This document shows, piece by piece, positions 32,910-46,000 of a stretch of DNA of 64,000 bases. A model generated the notes under the pieces. The model made no database searches, was not told the origin of the DNA, and saw only the letters and a list, made by a program, of their open reading frames with translations. The translations under genes were made by a program, and so were the position numbers. The DNA comes from Gyrodactylus bullatarudis. Taxonomy: Eukaryota > Platyhelminthes > Monogenea > Gyrodactylidea > Gyrodactylidae. How positions within the stretch are numbered: position 1 is the stretch's first letter; every line of letters begins with the position of its first letter. The stretch lies in the NCBI GenBank assembly GCA_012064415.1, contig SSNU01000033.1, positions 217,033-281,032 of the forward strand, in the 5' to 3' direction.

Positions 32910-34496
32910 ATGGTTCTTAGTTCCGAAATCAAGAAGCTCATGGAAGACTTAATAAAGGAAACATCTCAAATGATGAACTTGAATTATACCACAGTTAGGC
33001 TACTCCTCAACTTTTACAAATGGGACAAACAAAGCTTAATTGAAGAGTATTTTGAGTCGAATGTTGAGGGTCTCTTGGAAAAGGCCAAGCTTCCCAATCA
33101 TGATTATATGAAAAGACAAGAAAATATTGAGGACTTTTCATGTTTATCAACCCCTTCAGTTTTATCATCAAAAATAATTGAGGATAAAAATTACGATCCA
33201 TTCAAGAACTCAAATTCTCACACGGAGGTTTACGAGTGTACAATTTGCTGTGATGAATATCCTAAACGTAAATTCCAAAAATGAATTATTTTTCACGATG
33301 AAATTTGGTGATTGCATTATCTGCCTAATTTTCAACTGATAAATTCTCATAGTTTAAACCCATTTATAATGTCAAACTAATGAATAATTTTTTTTACCTC
33401 TGTAGATGAAATGCGTGGTCTTGCATGTGACCATTTCTTCTGCCTGAATTGTTGGCAGACATATCTCAAAGTAGAGATTACCACAAAACTAGTCTGCATG
33501 GCCATTAGGTGTCCAGAGGAAAAATGTGACTTGATTCTCGATGATAATGTTGTCCGTGATATTCTCCGCAATGATGCCAAATTAATCCGTGCTTACAATA
33601 GGTCTATAGCATGTAGTTTTATTGAAAATAATAAATGTATGCGATGGTGTTCCAATTCGAATTGTGACTTTGTTGCTTTTCTCAGTAACAATAATTCCAA
33701 TTCATCTGCCCCAACAAAGATCATCTGTCATCATTGTGAGGAATGTTTCTGCTTTAATTGTGGCAACATTTGGCATGAGCCTTGTGGGTGTCGAGAGTTT
33801 AAAATTTGGCTCGATTACATATCTACTGATGCAATCAGCCTCAAATGGATCGGATCACATACAAAGGATTGTCCCAAGTGTCTTGAAGGGATTGAAAAAA
33901 ATGGAGGATGCAATCATATGACATGTTCAAAGTGTTTACACCAGTTCTGTTGGATTTGCTTGAAGCCATGGTCTTCCCATTCAAATGATGCTTACAACTG
34001 TAATAAACCTGACGATAAAGAATTCGATCGTGAGACCAATCAGAAGCATTTAAAATATTTCAGTTTCTTTTACGAACGCTACTTCAACCATGAAAAATCA
34101 ATGAATTTGGAGAAGAAGCTGAGATCCGAAATTCGTACAAGATTATCTCTGATCAAGAATCAGAGTGAGATATTCATCTCAGAAACGTTGATTGAATCTG
34201 CAATCGAGACGTTGTGTAAGGCCAGAAAATATCTTCAATTTAGCTATGCTTTTGCATTTTTCCTCGTCACTTCAAATGTATCTGCCATATTTCAAACGAA
34301 CCAAGCTCAACTCGAGAGTACAACAGAGAACTTCTCAAAGTTACTTGAAGACAATAGTATACCCTCGGACATTCTTGATTATAAAAAGAATATTGAGCAT
34401 AATATTGCCTTGTGTGAGCAACGTCTAAAGGTCATCCATGAATTCGTTCAAGACTGCTATGCCAAATGCCTTTGGGAGTATATCAAATTACGTTAG
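32910..34496 (+). CDS. ARIH1: Ariadne-1-like RBR E3 ubiquitin ligase, complete, two exons
   Basis: RING-between-RING ligases pass ubiquitin through a cysteine thioester; Ariadne-1 works with neddylated cullin-RING ligases. Exons 32910-33267 and 33406-34496 join in phase 1 to give 482 residues. The N-terminal region has a UBA-like segment (TTVRLLLNFYKWD). RING1 begins CTICCDE near residue 110 and continues across the intron with CDHFFCLNCW. The IBR holds CHHCEECFCFNCG. RING2 has CPKCLEGIEKNGGCNHMTC, in which Cys288 is the expected catalytic residue, followed by HQFCWICLKPW. The C-terminal Ariadne domain is visible (YFSFFYERYFNHEKSMNLE). It is somewhat shorter than human ARIH1 (557), lacking the long acidic N-terminus. 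An intron acceptor (TTTCAG) directly precedes the ATG, implying a noncoding first exon. No break is seen. Confidence 0.93.
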
Positions 34497-34730
34497 AGGA
34501 AGATTTTTTTTCAATTTTTTACAAACTATTAGATACCATATTTTCCTATTATTATTCAATTTTTTAAAGATTTCGATTAAATTTCGTACTCATTGAAATA
34601 TCATCTACTTTTTTCCAGCCTTGAATCTTATCAATGCAAACAAAATAATTTACAAGATTATATGAAATTGAGAGTGTGGTACATTGTAACAATTATTATG
34701 CCCTTAAATTATAATTTTGAACCATGTAAA

Positions 34731-35462
34731 GCTAAATAATTTGAAGATGTGAAATTCTGATTTTTACAAAATTATAAATTTTTTCATCAAGAAATCGAAT
34801 TTGATCAAGATTTTCTGAAATCTAGATCGTAGGTTCCACTTTCAGGATCTGAAGAAAAAAAATCAAATTTTAAGAAAGTTAATGCATATTTCAAATCTAG
34901 CGATGGTGCCGAATTCCCATTCTTTTGAACTTTGAATTTATAATTTTTTTTTATTTAAAAGTGAGAGATTGATCAAAAGTCGATTTTTAGGATCACGATT
35001 AGTCAAAGAAACCGATCATGAACATGAAAATTTCAATGGACTCGCCAAATTCCAGGGATCTTGAATCATCAAAATTTCATCGATTTTCAAGTAGTGAAAA
35101 TGTTCAAAAAATCAAAATTCGATTTTCGCAAGAAGATGGACGGATTCGCAAAATCTGAATCAGCATATTTGATTTCTTTGACTAATCGTGATCCTAAAAA
35201 TCAACTTTTGATCACTCTCTCACTTTTAAATCAACAAAAATTATTAACTCAAAGTTCAAAAAAATGGAAATCCGGCGCCATCGCTAGATTTGAAATATGC
35301 CATAACTTTCTTAAAATTTGATTTTTTTCAAATTCTTTTTCTTCAGATCCTGAAAGTGGAATCTACGATCTAGATTTCAAAAAATCTTGATCAAATTCGA
35401 TTTCTTGATGAAAAAATTTATAATTTTGTAAAAATCATAATTTCCCATCTTCATATTAATTA
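34731..35462. repeat. Fold-back element, family A, 732 bp
   Basis: A near-perfect inverted repeat: the left arm has ATTTTCTGAAATCTAGATCG and TTCAGGATCTGAAGAAAAAA; the right arm has the reverse complements, closing with CCCATCTTCATATTAATTAG. The arms reach well over 200 bp. It begins about 230 bp after the Ariadne stop codon. Confidence 0.85.
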
Positions 35463-35495
35463 GGTGTAGTATTACAAGGAGCTGTTTCGACATAG

Positions 35496-35794
35496 ATTGA
35501 TTATAACGCTTGCTACCTGACTAATAGTTGTCTCCTGGCTTGTATTGGTCTATCTGTAGAAAAAGAAAGGGGAGAGTAGTATTTCTTAAAAATCAAGGCT
35601 TATAAAAGCTATAGTATAGTGATTGTTATAGTTGTCAGAATTATTAGAGTAGTAAAATTAAAATTAGAATGAAAAACATTTAGATTAAAAATAGTTTGGA
35701 CTCACAAAAATCGTTGGTTCCTTTTACAGAATAGATCAATACAAGCCAGAAGACAACATATTCAGGTAGCAAGCAAACAACGTTACAGTCAATC
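35496..35794. repeat. Fold-back element, separate family
   Basis: The left arm reads GCTTGCTACCTGA then CCTGGCTTGTATTGGTCTAT. The right arm is the reverse, ATAGATCAATACAAGCCAG then TCAGGTAGCAAGC. The arms are about 80 bp, with an unrelated centre. Confidence 0.75.
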
Positions 35795-35799
35795 CCCTT

Positions 35800-37006
35800 T
35801 TATGTTTCAATGGATTGAATTTTATTATTCTTACGAAATTTGATAATCGTTGATCGAAACTTTAGTTTTCTACAAATTTTTACCATTCATTCATAGGCAG
35901 TTCATAAATGCAAATAGGAAATTATCTTCAACGAATTTCGTGAAACATACATTAAGGTTTGCAATACTAGTTTGAATTACTAATTTTTTGTAGTTCAATC
36001 ATGAAGTGCAGTATTTCAAATAAAGATAAAGATAATTTTTATTGACAATATTAGTCTCGGGATGGGACTTTAAGTTAGACGAACCATAATACCTGCTGAT
36101 GATTCAGTGATGAGTAACAATATGAACAACAATTAAATTATATAAATCAAAGTGTTCTTTTAAAGGATACAATTGGCGTATATTCGAACACCACAACACC
36201 TTCCCCTTCGAACGTTGGAAGATTAATCAATTTGGTTGAGGTCTTGTGTTTATTCAAATACACCGGGTTGGCCTTCGTTCGATATTTAGACTTTCTAAAT
36301 CTTAAGCATTCGAATGATTTGGGCGTCGAGTTTAACTTGGATTACAAAATGAAAAATAACATTTTATTTAAAACAAAAACACGACTGTAAGTTAGAGCTT
36401 AACACCTTTAACCCTTCAACTTCTTCAAGGCATAATTCTGTTTTAAAGAAACTGAAAATAATTAATTGACCACTTTACTGGAAGAAAAACTAATATTCTT
36501 TCAAACGAGCTATGAGCTATCAAGTTAAAATATTTTATTGAGATGTTATGACAATTTAAAAATGACTCAGTTTTGCAAAAATATAAGGAACGTTTTTTTG
36601 AAAAACTACTCACAGAGATCGAAGAGAAAAAAAAGAAACTTTTATCAAGAAACCATACCCATAGGATTCGAAAATGAATGATCACCTTGAATTCATCTCT
36701 TTTCATTTTCAGGGTCTAAAAATGGTCAATTTTTGGGCCAATAACACCTAAACTAAAGGTTGGTTTATGAAAAAGATAAAATCTGAAACCGATGTACCTC
36801 GAAAAAAATTTCTCTGGGTCTTTAAGAGTTAAGCTCATTGATCTGTTCAATAAAAATTAAAATATTTAGTAATTTTAGCTAGTCATTTTCAAAATGATGA
36901 TGTAGTTTTTTTGGATGAAACAAAGTTGGATGATAAGATGAAAAACATTGTATTTTTATTTTATGAAATAACATTTTTACTCTTAAGTAAATTGTGTAAA
37001 TATTTC
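35800..37006. other. Intergenic, nothing identified
   Basis: AT-rich sequence between the Ariadne gene and the 3' end of the convergent ABC transporter. Its right end presumably holds the transporter's 3' UTR on the minus strand. Confidence 0.4.
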
Positions 37007-40000
37007 TCAAATTAATCCATTTTTCTTAAGAAATGCAATTTGAGCAATTTTACATAATCTCCTCGATTCCGTGTCACCGGTTTGCAAGACGAGATTTGAA
37101 AACAACCCTTTGCCTAAGACTAGCCCTTCTTTGTCATTCTTTGAGATTTCCAAAAGTTTATCAATATTCTCAGTACCCTTCAATAGAGCATATGGACAAT
37201 GAAATTCTTTAACAGTACCAGCATCCATGACTATAATACGATCTGAATCCATTACAGTATTTAAGCGATGGGCAATTGTTAAAATTGTACATTCATGAAA
37301 TTCACGCCTTATTGCCCGCTGGATAATTTCATCCGTTCTAAAAATTACTTTTCATATTGAAGACGTTTTACATTGAAAAAAGTTCATGTAAAGATATGAA
37401 GTTGGGAATCTATGATTTTTACAAAATTCTCAATTTTCAACCATAAATTCGAATATGTAAAAGATCTATGGAATCCAGATTATGCTGCAGATTAAAGGTA
37501 AATGAAATTTTAGAGTCACTTGGGTCAAATGGATCTTGATAGAAATGGGAAATCTATAAATATCAAGCGCTAAAATTTATTCTTGTTTGGGTATAATCAC
37601 AAAAAAATAATTTCATCATTTAAATTGCCACCATAGATTTTAGCGCCTTACTCTATTCCTCAGATATATGGTAAAACAACATTGTCTATTTTTATCATTT
37701 GGAGATAAAAATTATTTTTTAAGTCATTTTACGGTCATTTTCAAATTTCGATTTAACGCCAAATTCCCATTATTTTGAACTTTGAGTTGAGAATTTTCTT
37801 GATCTGAATGTAAGAGAGTAGTCAAAAAGTCAGGATAAGAAAACTGATTAGTAGAGCGTCAATTAGATTAGGTATGGGTATATTCTATGCAAAGTATACA
37901 TTATGTATGAATTTGATCTATATATTATATGCCTTTTAAAAAATATGACCTATTACAAAATATATGACCGATATATGCTCTTATAACTTTTTTATATGAA
38001 ACCTCACACCTCTTCTGATTATACCAATGTGCTTTATTTGTTTAATATACCTTACCTGTAAAATATGACTTTTATGACTTTTTGATGCTCTACTAATTAG
38101 GCTAAATCTGTTCTTATGTTTCACCTCGTTTATTGGATTTTGATTTTTGTCCATTCTCATTACTTGAAAAACCATTATTTTAGATAATTTAAAATCCCTA
38201 ATATAATGGTGAATCTATCGGATTACTCCCTCCTACTTTCAAATCAATGAAATTTATTTTCTCAAAGTTCCATAAATGTACACCTAGTTAATATGAAGAT
38301 GGGAATTTATGGTTTTTACAAAATTCTCAATTTTTTCATCAGGAAATCGAATTTGATCAAGATTTTTTGGAATCTAGATTATGAGGCCCTCTTTCACGAC
38401 ATGGAGAAAAAAATTTAGAAAATATCAAGTTTTAAAGAAAATACGGCAATTTGAAATCTTGAAGTAGCGCCAAATTCTCATATTTTTGAACTTTGAGTTG
38501 AAAAATTTTGTTGATTTCAATCTAAGAGAATGATCAAAAGTTGATTCTTAGGATCACAATTAGTCAAAGAAATTAAATATGCTGAATCTGGTTTTAAGAA
38601 TCACCCCATATTCATGTCAAAATCAAACCTTAAAAATTGTTTTTTTCTAAAATTTTTTTCTCCGTATTGTAAAAGAGGGCCTCATGATCTAGATTCCAAA
38701 AAACTTGATCAAATCCGATTTCTTGATGAGAAAGTTAAGAATTTTGTAAAAATCATAAATTCCCATCTTCATATTAATTAGCTTTATTTATGGCGACAAA
38801 CCAAAATTTGAAAAAAAAATTTATTTTACAGATTTTTTTTCTTTGAATAGTAAAAGGTATCATGATCTAGATTCTAAAAAATATTTTATATATCCGAGTT
38901 CTTAGTGAAAAATGTTTCTAAAAACAAAAGATTCCCAACTTCATATCAACCAACATTAATTGAAAACATATCCGATGGAAAATGTTCAACTCACACAGGA
39001 TCAATATTTGCAGTTGCCTCGTCAAGTACTAGAATTTTATTTCCCCTCAGTAGTGCTCTAGCTAGGGAGAGCAGTTGTCTCTGACCAACACTTATATTTT
39101 CCCCCTCGTCACTCAATAAAAAGTTCAAGCCCTCTTCATTTTCATTTATAAAATTGCTCATTTCGATAGCTTCGAGGGATTTATAAATATCCTGCTCTGA
39201 ATATTGACTGAGGGGATCAAGATTAGATCTGATAGTGCCGGAGAAAATGATGGGATCTTGTGGAATAATTGAGATCCTAGATCTTATGTCCTTGAAACTT
39301 AACTTTCTAATATCCACGTCGTCAATGATCACTTGACCTTGATCCAATTCCAATAGTCGAAAGATGCAACTGACAAGGGATGACTTTCCCGCGCCAGTTC
39401 TTCCAACAATTCCTATTTTTTCTTGAGGCTTTATGTCTAAACTAACATTAGAAAGAGCATAATTAGATTGAGAATGATATTTCATCCAGACATTATTGAA
39501 TTCGATATGGCCAGCTTGTGGCCAATCCTCTGATGGGGTTATTTTGACAAATTTCTCCTTTTCATTCAGCTTTTCGAAAGCATCCTCGTCTTCTGATTTC
39601 AACTTGGTGAACTCAATCGCTCTTTCAACGCTTATCATCTGAAGAAAAAATATTACATTCCATAACAGTATTGGAATTATATTAGGATTTAAGACCTATA
39701 AAGCTGTTCTGAGAGAAAGAACAAGTTAGAATCGGAACAAAAAGCTGAAAAGTCCGAATCACCAAAGATAAACGTAGTAAGGATTGAATGCAAAATTTGT
39801 GGTAGAAAAAACCATAGAGAAAAGGATTGTTTTCATAAGGACTCCGTCTGCTACGAATGCGGCGAAAAGGGACACTTTGCAAACAAGTGCAAGAGAAGGC
39901 TAAGGTCATCTTCCAGACGGTCCCGGGATTTCAGAAGAAATAGAAGCAAGGAAAAAAGGCACTACGGGGACAGAAGAAAACCCTACACGTTCAAAGTGGT

Positions 40001-43000
40001 TGTAACAGGATCAGAGTCGGAGTCCGACTCAAATAATGTTAATATCAATTATTCAAATAAAAATGCTAATTACAATTATTCCTGCGACTTATTTTATGAG
40101 AGTCTCATAATAAATAAGAGAAAAGTTAACTTCTTAGTAGACACAGGCTCAATGGTAAATGTAATATCAACAGAAGAAGCATGGAGATGTGATCTCAGAT
40201 GGCAGAGATTCGAGGGGCCACGATCTATAAGGGCTTTTTGTGGTTCACGCGTGAGAATCAGAGGTTTTGTTCGAAACGTGACTCTCAAACGCAAAAATGG
40301 TTATTCGGTGATAGCGGACATGCTAGTTACAGATACATCGTGCATTCTCAACACGGACACGTCGAAGGGTTTGAAGCTATTCGAAGAAATTAATAGTGTG
40401 AAGCTACTCCCGGATCGAGTGAAAGTTGGTTTCAGATTAAATGATCCGGAGGAAACGTGTATCAATATCGACCTCTCCCATACAGCTTGATGGAAAAATT
40501 CGAACAGGAGATCAAGAGGTGGTTAGATCAAGGCATTATTTACCCGGTCGAGAACCCAGACATGGCTACTCCCATTGTGGCGGTGATTAAAAAGATGGAC
40601 GGAGGGCAAATTAAGCTCAGAATTTGCGGTGACTATCGCCTCACAGCGAACAAGTTCGTGGATACTGGAGCATACGTAATCCCAAGTGTCGAGGACATTC
40701 TAAAGGATTTTGTAGGATGCAAATTCTACTCAGTGATCGATTTAAAAGATGCATTTCACCAGATCGAACTTGAGGAGGAAAGCCAACGTCTCACAGTTAT
40801 TTCCACGCACAAAGGGCATTTTGCCTTCAAGTACATGCCTTTTGGCATCTCGGCGGCACTACTGATTTTCCAAGAAGCTATGGACAAGGTGCTCAAGGGT
40901 CTAAAGAGAGTCAGACCCTACCAGGATGACGTGTTAATAGGAGGCACGACAAAGGAAGATCATGATAGAAATATGGCCGCAGTTCTCAGGAGATTAGAAA
41001 GCTACGGTTTCAAAATCAATGAAAACAAGTCCCAAATTTGCAAAGAAAAAGTAAAGTACCTAGGATTTTAACTATCAGAGGGAAAGCTAACACCAAGAAA
41101 AGATCGCATGGACAAACTGATGAACTTGGACCACCAAAATCAAAGAAGGAGCTAAGGCAATTTCTTCCAAAATTGAGGCACTACGGTTCTTGCTTGGTCG
41201 AAAGTTTATTGTCCAGACCGATCATCGTCCATTGGAACATGTCTTCGCGAAGTGTTCAAAAACCCCAGTGTCTTCCCGGATCGCAAATTGGCAACAAACT
41301 TTGCTGCAGTATGACTTTAAAATCAGATACAGACAGGGTGAATTAATGTCGTTGGCCGATCTGTTGTCAAGATTTTCAAAGCCAGACCCAGAAGCTACAG
41401 AAATTAGCTTAAATACGATAAGAGTCTCAGAAAAAGCAGGAAATTTCGCTGAGAGAGCGAGAAATTCTAAGGATAAGGAATACGTTTTGCTGAGAAAATA
41501 CGTGAAAACAGGTTGGCCTGCATACCCGCCGGAATGTGTGATGCCATACACTAAATTCAAGTTTGCTTACTATGTGTCGGAGGGAGTTGTGCATAAAGGT
41601 TCTTGTTTGGTGGTACCAAAGTCATTGCGAAACGAAGTTCTGGAGATGACCCATGAAACTCATGCGGGTTCAACAGCCATGCGGGAGAGGTTGAACAATG
41701 TATACTACTGGCCGGGAATAAATCAAGACGTCGCGAAATGGGTAAAACGATGCGAACAATGTCAACTAAATCAGCGACGTCGCACGAACAAATGTTTGAA
41801 GTGGAATTCGGAGCCAGAATCGGCGTTCGAGAGAATTCACATTGATCTGGGACACTATGCAGGAAAAGTTTTCCTAGCGATAGTGGACGCTTTCTCGTCT
41901 TGGGTAGATGCAAGAGTAGTCAAAGACAGGTCCAGCACAGCGGTAATCAAAGAGCTAAAGGAGATACATGCAAACACCTATAACAATCATGGCCGACAAC
42001 GGAACAAATTTCGATTCCAAGGAGTTCTCAGACTTCCTAAACACTGAAGGGATTAGTTTAAAACTGACCCCGCCCGGACACCATCAATCGAATGGAAGAG
42101 TCGAGGTAACTATTAGGGACATAAAAGCTTATCTCGCCCGAACAAATTGCAAAGCAAACGAGTTAGAAGATAGATTGTGCGAGTTTGCGCGAAGCACTAA
42201 TGCAAATGTTAATTCTAAAGGAGCAATTCCAAACGAGCTGATGTTCACGAGTAGACTCCCTAACAAGTTAGAAAGAGGAGCAGTGAAAAAGGCAGAAAAG
42301 AATAAGGAAGCGTGGATTTACGAAGAAAACAAAGGTTTTCGCAAAGCAAAAACATCCCGAACTAATTCCAAGGTAGTAAGACGGGATGACAAGAATAGAT
42401 TGGTCCACGAAGCGGACGTGATTGAGGCGGAATCAGAAGAAGAAGAAAAATCGGAAATTGAAGAAGAGGAAGAAAGCTGGCATGATCCGGAAGAGCAAGT
42501 TTCAGAAAGAGAGGAGGAGAATGTAGAGCAAGTCGAGCAAACATCGAGGTTCCCAGGAGTTTCAAATGAGAACCCCAGGAGATCTAATAGAGAGAGAAAA
42601 CGTAGAAAGAGACTTATCGAAACAATGGCGTTGTACCTGTGGGGGAGAAGATGATATAGATTATGATATTTGAAAACGTTCCGAAATTTAAAAGAATAAC
42701 AATACTATTTATGATTAATAATCATTGATTATGTAACATATATTGTTTAAATGGAGAAAAACTTTAAATACAATTTTATTATCATCCTCTATAGTACTTG
42801 TGTTTGTCAACTTGTTTCACAGAACCTATATCAGTTAGATTCTAAACTCATATGGAAGGAAAAATTGGAGAGATACCAATCCAATCTAACAGCAATGTGC
42901 AGCGACTATATAGCAAAGAAGGATGACTACTCTTTTCTACAGCCCAGACACTTTAGAGCCTTTAAGAAACTCAGAATGAACAAAGACATAATCTTAACTA

Positions 43001-46000
43001 AACCGGATAAAGGTAATGGTGTTGTTCTCTTGAAGCGGGAAAAATATCAAGAAGCCATGAAAAAGATCATGGACAATCCTAAGTTCAGACGCACAAGAAC
43101 TCTCACAAAGGATTTTGACCCAGGGATATTCGAGAAGTCAGTCAATAAGACTCTGAAGGAAATGTTGGACTGCAAGTTGATAGAAAAACAGCTCTACTGG
43201 TCCCTCAGATGTTCAGATGCTGGAACAAACCGAATGTACGGAGGTCCAAAACTAGGACCACTACTAGCCAATATCTTTCTAGCAAAGTTAGAGCAATCCA
43301 CTCTTAAGGAAACCATCTCCAAGTTTGATTCATACAACAGATACATTGATGACACTTTCGTGGGGGTCAAAGAAGACGTTGATGTCCAAAAATGCCTAGA
43401 TGAATTCAACAAGGCTCATACAAACTTGCAATTCACTATGGAAGTACAACAGGACAATCAGTTACCCTTTTTAGATGTTAAAATTTCTAGAAATGATGAT
43501 AACTCCACGACCAGACGAATCCATCATAAATCAACATACACAGGTCAAATATTAAACTACAATTCCTATTCCCCAATTGAGACGAAAAGAGGACTAGTCA
43601 TTGCAACGGCAAAGAGGGTGAGAAGAATCGTATCTGACCAGGTTTGGAATGAAGAAAGAGAGAAGATGACAGAAATGTTCAGAGCCAATCCACAAAAACT
43701 GGTAGAAGATCTAGTCGCTAGTATTTTCCAACCGAAAAGGCAACCCGTAGAAGCTGCATCAGAAGTAACCCTTTCAGTCCCATTCAAAGGCGACATGTTA
43801 GCAGCAACGTACAGGAAAAAAGGCAACGGAAGCCCTGAGGGAAGCGTATCCGGATGCAAAACTGAAGGTAGTCTTCAAAACTAGAAAACTTTTTAATAAT
43901 CTTTCTAAAGACAGACTAAGTTTCCTGAGAGAGTCCCATGTTGTTAATAAGTTCCTGTGTGCTTGCAAGGCTAAATATATTGGACACACAACACGCCGCC
44001 TTGGCGAAAGGATAGATGAACACCTGTACACTAAGAAGACAGCCGTCAGACTTCACGTGGCAAGTTGCAAGAAGGAAGTATCCCCCGACAACTTCTCAAT
44101 CATTTACAAACAAACCGGGAAAAACCTTCACATGCTCAGAGCCGCCGAAGCCTTCTTCATTCTCAAAGAGAAACCCAGCTTGTGCATTCAGAAAAATGTA
44201 GTTAATTTGCTAAAACTTCCATGGCCCACCAGGATCCAGAGAACAGTGAACCCAGCCCCTCTTTCTAGTTCCCAGCCGACGATCAACACTTCAACCCCAT
44301 TGATTACAAACTATTTTTCCTCCTCTCAATAATTAGAAACGTTATTTGCACCCAATTATCATAACAATTGTCTGTAAAACTCACTTTTAACTTATAATTA
44401 TCTACCTAACTAACTGTTTCACAGAACCTATATCAGTTAGATTCTAAACTCACATGGAAGGTTAGAGAACAACAAGCGTATATTAGAGTGATAATCGTTA
44501 TATTTCGCCGGGTCTCTTCAGACTCTACCCCGGTTAACATATAAATACTATTATAAAGCTCTATTTGGGACCTTTCATTAGTTCATTTTGACATCGTAAT
44601 AGTATTTATATGTTAACCGGGGTAGAGTCTGAAGAGACCCAGCGAAATATAACGTTTATCACTTATAAGCTTTAAAGACAATTTTCTTATTATTAATTTG
44701 ATATTAAACTCATAAAGAAAAATCTTAAATAATTTCAATCGTTAAAGATTACTTGATTCTCAATTTCACAAGACTGACGAACTGTCCATTGAAGAATTCC
44801 AACAAGAAATGTTCCCAGCGTCACTGCTAAGCCCATATCACCAGGTCGTAGTTCTAAAAGATATAATAAAAGAGATTTTATTCGAGGCCAAAAAAATTTT
44901 GCTTATCTTTTGATGAATTTCTCAAGTTTTTTCAATCGAAACTTCTTCAAAGTTTATGTAATGGCTTAAATTTTATGAGGCAGACTACTTGAGTCAAGAT
45001 CTTGGTAAAAAGATTGAGTAGTTTTTGAAAATTCATAATAAATTCAAATTCTGAATATATCAAAATAATAAATATTCGACCGATTTCTAAATCCTCCTAA
45101 TGAGTTCCTCATTAAATTCTAAGAATATTCTTGAAGACGTTCGGCGCTATTTCCCCAACTATAAAAATAATAAGTATTCATTACCTCTATATAATCCCAT
45201 TATTATCGATGTGGAAACAAGTAAAACGTTGAACAAAAATCCAATTAGGTCGAGGCGAAACGCCATCCATCTTTCAGCAGCGATAGCCACGAAATACGGC
45301 CTGCTTTGATAGTCAATTCGTTTAAAGAGTTCTTCTTCATTATTTGACTCTAGGTTCATTGCACGTATGCAGACTAGGCCATTCAGACACACTGATAGAT
45401 GAGTCAAAATAGGACTTTTTGCTGGAATAAAAGATTTTGATCATGAAAATATACAGTAAGATTCAATCTTATCCGAAAATTATAAAGATAGATGAAATCA
45501 AGTTCTTAATTTTGAAATTAAAAACAAGCCACAAAAACTTGAAACTCTTGAAATAATTATAACACAAGTACAGGTGGAGTTTTTAGCTAATTATAAAATT
45601 CTAAAATTTCACACTGATCACGAATCCGGTATTAAAAGTTTTTTGGATTGTTTGTGAGCTGAGATAATGGGCAAAAACCAATTTTTTTGAAATTACCATA
45701 AAGCCAGATAAGGTTCATAAACTTCAGGTGATGATGAAGAAAAATTCTGACTTCTCATTGGTTGAAACAAGATTCCCTGAATAAAAACCATTCAGGAGAG
45801 CGAGTTTATGAAACTAGTAAAAGTCTACGATAAATAAAAAGTAATTAGAAAAAAAATATCAACTAACAATGCTAAAGTATTGAATTTTCTATACAAAAAT
45901 CTTAAATTCATCTTACTTCATCAAAAATATGACGTAAAAACCCATTTATAGACGCTTATAAAAAACGCACTTTTTTGAGTCAAATTATATGACTTTTAAA

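Larger units (their letters stand above)
42751..44461 (+). mobile_element. Penelope-like element with GIY-YIG endonuclease, truncated RT
   Basis: The first frame (42751-43884) has the Penelope RT N-terminal part ([11 protein letters not shown]), then jumps from MYGGPK to [14 protein letters not shown], so the palm core between these is deleted. YIDDTFV and LPFLDVKI follow. Near 43815 the frame changes; the next frame holds the GIY-YIG nuclease ([20 protein letters not shown], about 43960-44060). A 47-bp direct repeat with one mismatch lies at 42813-42859 and 44415-44461, as expected for the partial tandem arrangement (pseudo-LTR) of Penelope elements. It sits in the same intron as the gypsy copy. 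It is non-functional. Confidence 0.85.

Noticed and set aside
36443..36706. Minus-strand 87-aa open frame near the ABCC4 3' end
   Set aside because: It is downstream of the ABCC4 stop codon, with biased F/S composition and no similarity to any family I know.
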